Assembly: GCA_016875555.1 (NCBI GenBank)
Contig: VGPG01000001.1
Location: forward strand, 24,001-88,000
Origin: Chloroflexota bacterium
GTDB taxonomy: Bacteria; Chloroflexota; Chloroflexia; Chloroflexales; Roseiflexaceae
Direction: 5' to 3'
DNA: 64,000 bases
Shown: in pieces, positions 59,441 through 64,000 of the stretch
Layout: each line of letters starts with the position of its first letter
Numbering within the stretch: the first letter of the stretch is position 1
The notes under the pieces: model-generated
Database searches by the model: none
What the model saw: the letters and a program-made list of their open reading frames with translations, nothing else
What the model was told of the DNA's origin: nothing
Program-made: the position numbers and the translations under genes

Positions 59441-60396
59441 AACCGTGCAAGGCTCCGATAAATGCGCGCTTGTTCGGCGTATTCGGTCGGCGAAAGCCGG
59501 CCACGCACGCGATATGACCAGGCCCGCACATGTAACCGGGTCATGCCCGCGCGCAACCAGAATCGGTGCCACCACAGTTCATGGGGCGTCGCCCATCGCT
59601 CCCAATAACGCATGCGACTCTGCCACAAGGCAGTCAACATGGCGGCTTTGAATTGTTGCGACGAGGCACCACCCACATGCATGACTACCGCGGCCGGCTC
59701 CTGCCAAATCGCCCAACCAGCAGCCCGCACGCGGCGACTCCAGTCGACCTCCTCAGCATACATAAAATACGTCTCATCGAGCATCCCAACGCTGTTCAGC
59801 ACGGCGACTCGTGTCAACATGCAGGCCCCCAGCGGATGATCAATGGCAAATGCCTGATCGCCTACCTGTTCTTCGGGATAGCGCCCATGCCACCACGAAT
59901 CATAAAAGCGCCCTGGTGTCACCTCTCCCGGTGGAAACAAATCGAACATGGTCATGGCTGGCGTGGGAAATCGGAATGCGGCGCGTTGGAGCGTTCCATC
60001 TGGATTGCGTAGTTGCGGTGACACCACTGCTACCCGTGGATGCGTCACCAAAAAGCTCACGAGCGCTTCAATGGCGCCATCGTGCACCTCGGTGTCAGGA
60101 TTCAACATCAACATGTACTGTATCTCTGGCAGTTGCGCCATCAACTCTTGCATGCCACGATTTGTGCCCTTGGCAAACCCTAAATTCTCCCCTGGTTCAA
60201 TCAGCAACACACCGGGGAACTCTGACCGCACCATGTGCGGACTTTGGTCACGCGATCCGTTATCCACAACCACAATCGCTAGTGGGAGCGTGCACCGTTG
60301 TAATGACTGTAAACACGCGCGCAACAACGCACATGTGTTGTACGAAACAATCGCCACACCTATCGGCGTCTGCAAGTCAAGCATCCGAGTTGTCAT
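59437..60396 (-). CDS. GT2-family glycosyltransferase (rhamnosyltransferase-like)
   Basis: A 319-residue GT-A protein closely similar in layout to the one at 57717: VAIVSYNTCALLRACLQS, VVVDNGSRDQSPHMV, ENLGFAKGTNRGM, MLNPDTEVHDGAI and YFMYAEEVDWSRRVR. The start at 60396 (MTTRMLDL) is preceded by a GAAGTGAG site; an ATG at 60438 falls in a terminator hairpin. It heads the three-gene GT2 operon. Donor and acceptor unknown. Confidence 0.9.
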   Translation of the reverse strand: MTTRMLDLQTPIGVAIVSYNTCALLRACLQSLQRCTLPLAIVVVDNGSRDQSPHMVRSEFPGVLLIEPGENLGFAKGTNRGMQELMAQLPEIQYMLMLNPDTEVHDGAIEALVSFLVTHPRVAVVSPQLRNPDGTLQRAAFRFPTPAMTMFDLFPPGEVTPGRFYDSWWHGRYPEEQVGDQAFAIDHPLGACMLTRVAVLNSVGMLDETYFMYAEEVDWSRRVRAAGWAIWQEPAAVVMHVGGASSQQFKAAMLTALWQSRMRYWERWATPHELWWHRFWLRAGMTRLHVRAWSYRVRGRLSPTEYAEQARIYRSLARL

Positions 60397-60420
60397 GATA
60401 TGTATCTCACTTCCCACCAT

Positions 60421-60460
60421 ACAAAACACCATGCGCACTTCATGTCACATGGTGTTTTGT
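60421..60460. terminator. Bidirectional hairpin terminator upstream of the GT2 operon
   Basis: ACAAAACACCATG and CATGGTGTTTTGT form a 13-bp stem with a 14-base loop. In the minus direction it follows the 120-residue gene at 60529 by about 70 bases. Confidence 0.7.
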
Positions 60461-60528
60461 ATTCCTTTTGGATGACCATCCACACATGTTGCACACACAT
60501 GCGGAGTATCGGCGTCGCACGACATGCG

Positions 60529-60891
60529 CTACTGCTCAACATCAATCCAACGCATCGGCACATCATGTACATCAGCATCGCGTACGATTGGACCACAATC
60601 ATCGAGCCATGCAATTAAGTCATCTATGGTAAACCACCCAACCAAGTAGCGACTACTATCAATAGGATTCAACCAAAAACGCACTTCACCATCAACCCAC
60701 TGCCAACGTTCAAGCGAGTGCCAACGATGGCCGTGATTCGCTAACGCTTCACGTGTTTCTTCGAAGACAGAAAGTAATTCATCGAGGCGCAAGGCGGGGG
60801 TGCGACGCAAAGCAAGAATGCGCCGGTTCACAGAGTCACGCAAAGCCACCAGCTCTGCATAATCCAACTGCGAAATGTCGATGCTGGTCAT
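60529..60891 (-). CDS. 120-residue protein of unknown function
   Basis: Start at 60891 (MTSIDISQLDYAELVALRDS) with a strong GGAGGAGG site 7 bases upstream; upstream in-frame sequence to 60960 abuts the tRNA gene. The first half is a charged helix (ALRDSVNRRILALRRT, then LDELLSVFEETREALANHGH); the second half is tryptophan-rich and beta-like (WVDGEVRFWLNP, YLVGWFTIDDLIAWLDD). No membrane segment, no recognised family. It lies just downstream of tRNA-Cys and may be co-transcribed with it. Confidence 0.7.
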   Translation of the reverse strand: MTSIDISQLDYAELVALRDSVNRRILALRRTPALRLDELLSVFEETREALANHGHRWHSLERWQWVDGEVRFWLNPIDSSRYLVGWFTIDDLIAWLDDCGPIVRDADVHDVPMRWIDVEQ

Positions 60892-60960
60892 GATATACCT
60901 CCTCCCTGCATCAAAGAAAAACCCCTCACGAACCGCTGGACGGAATCGGAGGGGTCTCAA

Positions 60961-61035
60961 TGGAGGCGACGACCGGATTCGAACCGGTGGATGGAAGTTT
61001 TGCAGACTTCTGCCTTACCACTTGGCGACGTCGCC
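60961..61035 (-). tRNA. tRNA-Cys (anticodon GCA)
   Basis: A 75-base cloverleaf on the minus strand. Acceptor stem GGCGACG pairs with CGTCGCC, discriminator T, and the 3' CCA is encoded. The anticodon stem AAGTC...GACTT-like region carries the loop with GCA, and the T-arm contains GGTTCGAATCC. Anticodon GCA reads cysteine codons UGC and UGU. Confidence 0.95.
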
Positions 61036-61128
61036 GTCCCATGTCTTGTATCGTAGCACACTCAGTATCATTGTGTCAAAATGAGTGTTACACTACGATA
61101 AAGAATAAAGTCTTGTCGAGGGATGCTC

Positions 61129-61905
61129 ATGGACGAAATATTCAGCTATGTAAATCAGCGTGTACCCACAATCTTGCTCGTCATTGGTATTCTCTTAGCC
61201 ACTCTCGTCGTTGCGCGCCGTATACGCGTTTGGGTGCGCTCAGGTGCCAGCCGATTCGGCATCCCCGAAGAAATTGCCAACCTCTGTGGCAGTATTTCCT
61301 TTGTGGCCGTCATCTTTGTAGGTGTTGCGATTGCGCTCGCACAAGCCGGTTGGAGCACCGCAGCATCAAGCTTTTTGGCTGGCCTCGGAATTACTAGTAT
61401 CATCATCGGCATGGCCATTCAAGACATGTTTCGTGGCTACACATCGGGCATCATGTTGCTCTATCATCGTCCCTACCAAGTCGGCGACGAGGTCACCATC
61501 GCCAACATGCGTGGAACAGTCACTGCGATTCGCATGCATGTCACGATTGTACGTAGCCAGGATGGCGCTATCGTGGCGATTCCCAGCAACGCCATCTCGG
61601 CCAACCCGATTACCAATCACTCACGATCTGGGTTACGCCGCCACACGTTACATCTGACCATCCCGCGTGACACCCAAACCGATACGCTCCTCCAAGAGCT
61701 CCCCGACATCTTACAACGCACAACCGCTATTGCCCCTGAACCAGCACCCACCACCACGATTACCGGGTTGAGTGGCGACAGCATGACCATCGAAATATCC
61801 TTCTGGTCTACTGCTGATGCAGAAAGCGACGGGAGCGCACGCACCAACGCCATTTTGGCCGTCAATCGCCTCTTTGTCAGCCAGTCAACGCTCCAACTCA
61901 AATAA
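61129..61905 (+). CDS. MscS-family mechanosensitive channel
   Basis: A 258-residue protein; ATG at 61129 preferred because GAGGG lies 6 bases upstream, whereas the ATG at 61123 directly abuts it. Three membrane segments: PTILLVIGILLATLVVA, then ISFVAVIFVGVAIALAQAG and the pore helix FLAGLGITSIIIGMAIQDMF with small residues. The beta domain signature follows (RPYQVGDEVTIANMRGTVTA, IVAIPSNAISANPITNHS). It would open under membrane tension to release solutes during hypo-osmotic shock. Confidence 0.92.
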   Translation: MDEIFSYVNQRVPTILLVIGILLATLVVARRIRVWVRSGASRFGIPEEIANLCGSISFVAVIFVGVAIALAQAGWSTAASSFLAGLGITSIIIGMAIQDMFRGYTSGIMLLYHRPYQVGDEVTIANMRGTVTAIRMHVTIVRSQDGAIVAIPSNAISANPITNHSRSGLRRHTLHLTIPRDTQTDTLLQELPDILQRTTAIAPEPAPTTTITGLSGDSMTIEISFWSTADAESDGSARTNAILAVNRLFVSQSTLQLK

Positions 61906-61914
61906 TCGAACGCA

Positions 61915-61954
61915 ACACGCCCCAGAGACACGCAAATGTGTCTCTGGGGCGTGT
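61915..61954. terminator. Bidirectional hairpin terminator
   Basis: ACACGCCCCAGAGACAC and GTGTCTCTGGGGCGTGT form a perfect 17-bp stem with a 6-base loop between the convergent mscS and rex genes. Confidence 0.85.
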
Positions 61955-61968
61955 TGTGTGGCCCGCCG

Positions 61969-62598
61969 TTAGTCGCGAGCCAAATAGAACGTCATACTGT
62001 GGATAACCGAGATAGGGTCAATGTATCGCACCCATACACCATCCGGGACCTGCAATACCGTCGGTGCATAACTCAAAATGGCGCGCACATTGGCCTTGAC
62101 CAACACATCGGCTACCTCTTGGGCGCGATCAGCGGGCACGGCAATAATCGCCATTTCAATGCCCCGTTGTGCCACTACAGTAGGAATCGAGGTGCTGTGT
62201 TGGATTTCGATGCCACCAACACTGTGTCCGACTTTGTCGGGGCTCGCATCAAAGATAGCAGCAATATGAATACCCTGAGCGCGAAACCCCTCATACCGTA
62301 CAATTGCTTCACCGAGATGGCCAGCACCAACCAATGCAACAGCCCATGCACGGTCGAGACCAAGGATTTGTTCGATTTGTTCTAACAGACGCTCAACATC
62401 ATAACCAATTCCCTGCTTGCCAAATTCACCGAAATATGAGAGGTCTTTACGAATTTGGGCTGCAGTCACATTGATTCGCTCGCCGAGTTCCTGTGATGAG
62501 ACCGAGTTGACACCCTCGCGTAGTAAGTAACGCAGGCTTCGTGCATACAGTGGTAGGCGGCGCACTACTACGTCGGGTGGAGTGATGGTACGACTCAC
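61969..62598 (-). CDS. rex: Redox-sensing transcriptional repressor Rex
   Basis: A 209-residue repressor, start GTG at 62598 with AGGAGG 6 bases upstream; the ATG at 62691 is rejected because its extension is unlike Rex and lies in the promoter. Winged helix, residues about 5-80 ([48 protein letters not shown]). The Rossmann domain has [19 protein letters not shown] and [15 protein letters not shown]. The C-terminal domain-swap helix is [13 protein letters not shown]. Rex leaves DNA when the NADH/NAD ratio rises, derepressing fermentation and respiration genes. An inverted repeat in its own leader suggests autoregulation. Confidence 0.96.
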   Translation of the reverse strand: MSRTITPPDVVVRRLPLYARSLRYLLREGVNSVSSQELGERINVTAAQIRKDLSYFGEFGKQGIGYDVERLLEQIEQILGLDRAWAVALVGAGHLGEAIVRYEGFRAQGIHIAAIFDASPDKVGHSVGGIEIQHSTSIPTVVAQRGIEMAIIAVPADRAQEVADVLVKANVRAILSYAPTVLQVPDGVWVRYIDPISVIHSMTFYLARD

Positions 62599-62614
62599 AA
62601 AACTCCTCCTGACA

Positions 62615-62645
62615 TTGCACAAATTCAAATACAAATTCTGTGCAA
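62615..62645. promoter_or_regulatory. Inverted repeat in the rex leader, possible autoregulatory operator
   Basis: TTGCACA (62615-62621) and TGTGCAA (62639-62645) are perfect inverted arms 17 bases apart, between the rex promoter and its start codon. They share the TTG...CAA ends of Rex operators but the spacing is longer than the usual 18-bp site, so binding by Rex is speculative. Confidence 0.4.
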
Positions 62646-62658
62646 CAAGTATGACATG

Positions 62659-62687
62659 AGAATAGCACTTTTTTTCACAACGTGCAA
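62659..62687 (-). promoter_or_regulatory. Promoter of rex
   Basis: On the minus strand TTGCAC (62682-62687), 17 bases, TATTCT (62659-62664). The spacer contains TTGTGA, a Rex half-site sequence. Confidence 0.5.
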
Positions 62688-62713
62688 GCACGCGTACTTT
62701 TTGTGAGGCGACG

Positions 62714-62722
62714 TGCTATAAT
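62714..62722 (+). promoter_or_regulatory. Extended -10 promoter of hisC
   Basis: TGCTATAAT with a perfect TATAAT at 62717-62722 and a weak -35; 48 bases before the hisC ATG. A TTGTGA motif lies just upstream at 62701-62706. Confidence 0.6.
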
Positions 62723-62770
62723 GCGCATGATTCAACTGTATTTGATTTGTCCTGCATTGGAGGCTTGTCA

Positions 62771-63856
62771 ATGCACCAAAAACCCGGAATTGCACGACTA
62801 CCATCAATGCGTAATAGCGCCCGACCAGCCAGTTCACCCTCTGTGCAGGCACGCTTATCAGCCAATGAAAATCCGCTCGGCCCATCACCAAAGGCTCTCG
62901 AAGCGATTGCAGAGGCGTTGCCACACATCCATCGGTATGCCGATCCCAACAACCTGCAATTACGCACAGCCCTGGCAGCGCATTTACACCTCCAACCAGA
63001 ACACATATTGTGTGCCAACGGCTCAGACGAGCTCATCCTATTGACCGCACTGGCCTACATCAACCCCGGTGACGAAGTCATTATGGCTGACGGCACATTT
63101 ATCAGTTATTACATGCGCACCCAAATCATGGATGCCATACAAAAACGCATTCCACTGGTCAATGGCACGCATAACCTGTCTGCAATGGCTGACGCCATCA
63201 CACCAAACACCAAGATGATCCTCATCTGCAACCCGAACAATCCAACTGGTACCACCAATGGTGCTACCGAGATGCAGGAGTTCTTGGCCCGTGTACCCGA
63301 TGATGTGCTCATCATGGTCGATGAGGCATATGTCGAGTATGTCACCCGTAACGACTTCCCCGACATGCTTGTCGAAATTCGCAACGGTCGCAAAAACATG
63401 ATTATTCTGCGTACCTTCGCCAAAATATACGGACTCGCCGGGTTGCGGCTCGGCTACGGTGTTGCTCACCCAGATATGCTCGATTACCTCAACAAGGTAC
63501 GCCCCGTGTTCGACGTAAACGCACTCGCTCTCGTGGCTGGCATCGCCGCTCTCGAAGATCACGCACACCTGCAGGCGAGTCTGGCTCATGCCGCCGAGTC
63601 GCGTGCATTCTATCAGCGCGAGCTCACCGCCCTCGGGCTTACACCGTTTGCGAGCGAGACCAACTTCGTGGCCGTACGCGTGGGCGAGGCAGGCAGTGAC
63701 ACCGCTGTCATGCAGGCCATGGCTCAATATGGTGTGGCCATCAATGCGCTCGGCGGCTGGGGGTTACCCGGCGTCATTCGCATCTCATTTGGCTCACCTG
63801 CTGAGAATGCCCTGTGCATGCATACCCTCAAGACCGTACTTGCCCAGCGTTCATAA
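62771..63856 (+). CDS. hisC: Histidinol-phosphate aminotransferase family (HisC-like)
   Basis: A 361-residue fold-type I PLP enzyme; start at 62771 (MHQKPGIARL) with GGAGG 7 bases upstream. Landmarks: RLSANENPLGPSPKAL, RYADPNNLQLRTALA, CANGSDELI, the NPNNPTGTT loop, MVDEAYVEYV with the PLP-binding Asp, and LRTFAKIYGLAGLRLGYG containing the Schiff-base lysine. It converts imidazole acetol phosphate and glutamate to histidinol phosphate, or acts on related aromatic substrates. No other his genes are in the window, so the family name is surer than the pathway. Confidence 0.9.
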   Translation: MHQKPGIARLPSMRNSARPASSPSVQARLSANENPLGPSPKALEAIAEALPHIHRYADPNNLQLRTALAAHLHLQPEHILCANGSDELILLTALAYINPGDEVIMADGTFISYYMRTQIMDAIQKRIPLVNGTHNLSAMADAITPNTKMILICNPNNPTGTTNGATEMQEFLARVPDDVLIMVDEAYVEYVTRNDFPDMLVEIRNGRKNMIILRTFAKIYGLAGLRLGYGVAHPDMLDYLNKVRPVFDVNALALVAGIAALEDHAHLQASLAHAAESRAFYQRELTALGLTPFASETNFVAVRVGEAGSDTAVMQAMAQYGVAINALGGWGLPGVIRISFGSPAENALCMHTLKTVLAQRS

Positions 63857-63913
63857 TCGTCTTCTGCCACAAACACCTTTGCGTGGCTCTCGTGTGTAAG
63901 GATTTAGCGTTCT

Positions 63914-64000
63914 ATGAAAATCATCGTTGTTGGTACTGGGTTCGTTGGTCTTTGTCATGCCGCAGTCTGCTCAGAGTATGGTCATGAGGTATATGCCTAT
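63914..64000 (+). CDS. UDP-glucose/GDP-mannose dehydrogenase, N-terminal start (runs off the window)
   Basis: Twenty-nine codons are visible, beginning MKIIVVGTGFVGLCHAAVCS and then EYGHEVYAY. The G-x-G-x-x-G dinucleotide-binding loop and the following segment are those of UDP-glucose 6-dehydrogenase-type enzymes, which oxidise nucleotide sugars to uronic acids for polysaccharides. AAGGA lies about 10 bases upstream. It follows hisC by 57 bases and is probably co-transcribed. Confidence 0.8.
   Translation, partial: MKIIVVGTGFVGLCHAAVCSEYGHEVYAY

Overview
The window is a gene-dense stretch of a bacterial chromosome with no phage, IS or CRISPR signal. The gene complement points to a member of the phylum Chloroflexota, probably near class Chloroflexia. 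It includes a PSP1 (RicT-type) protein with a basic low-complexity tail, a DnaD-type primosome protein, Rex, a luciferase-like F420-type oxidoreductase, a monomeric B12-dependent ribonucleotide reductase and a lipoprotein with a VVKE-type linker. This placement is an inference from family content, not from a search.

Layout. 1-1733 (minus): small membrane protein, metallophosphoesterase, ECF sigma factor and the start of its putative anti-sigma factor. 1868-3256 (plus): a GT4 glycosyltransferase. 3261-14193 (minus): a three-gene operon of a multi-TM sensor-like protein, a 2277-residue NACHT-type NTPase with a very long TPR array, and a TPR protein with a caspase-fold protease domain. A strong promoter precedes it, flanked by a symmetric set of repeats. 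14480-22521 (minus): envelope block cdaA, cdaR, gatC, mreB, mreC, mreD and PBP2. 22645-25984 (minus): rplI, dnaB, dnaD-like and dnaC-like replication genes. 26148-27764 (minus): a CCA-adding enzyme family protein. 27833-33053 (plus): an operon of uncharacterised and helper proteins (50 aa, 609 aa, HEAT repeat, PIG-L deacetylase, FemAB-like, coiled coil). 33096-34562 (minus): PSP1. 34660-43330 (plus): rpoB and rpoC behind tandem promoters and a leader with an attenuator-like hairpin. 43414-46891 (minus): LLM oxidoreductase and nrdJ. 47327-53570 (plus): a peptide-type ABC importer operon whose binding protein appears circularly permuted. 53622-61905: M16 peptidase, MFS transporter, FAH-family hydrolase, three GT2 glycosyltransferases, tRNA-Cys and an MscS channel. 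61969-64000: rex, hisC and the start of a nucleotide-sugar dehydrogenase gene.

Two observations deserve most attention. One is the oligopeptide-binding lipoprotein at 47327-49273, whose two lobes are in swapped order. The other is the sensor, NACHT-TPR and caspase-like protease operon at 3261-14193, which looks like an uncharacterised NTPase-gated protease system. Secondary points are the dyad of 11-bp-phased repeats around that operon's promoter, the rpoBC leader, an internal duplication in PBP2, and a Gly-to-Met change in the diadenylate cyclase active-site motif.
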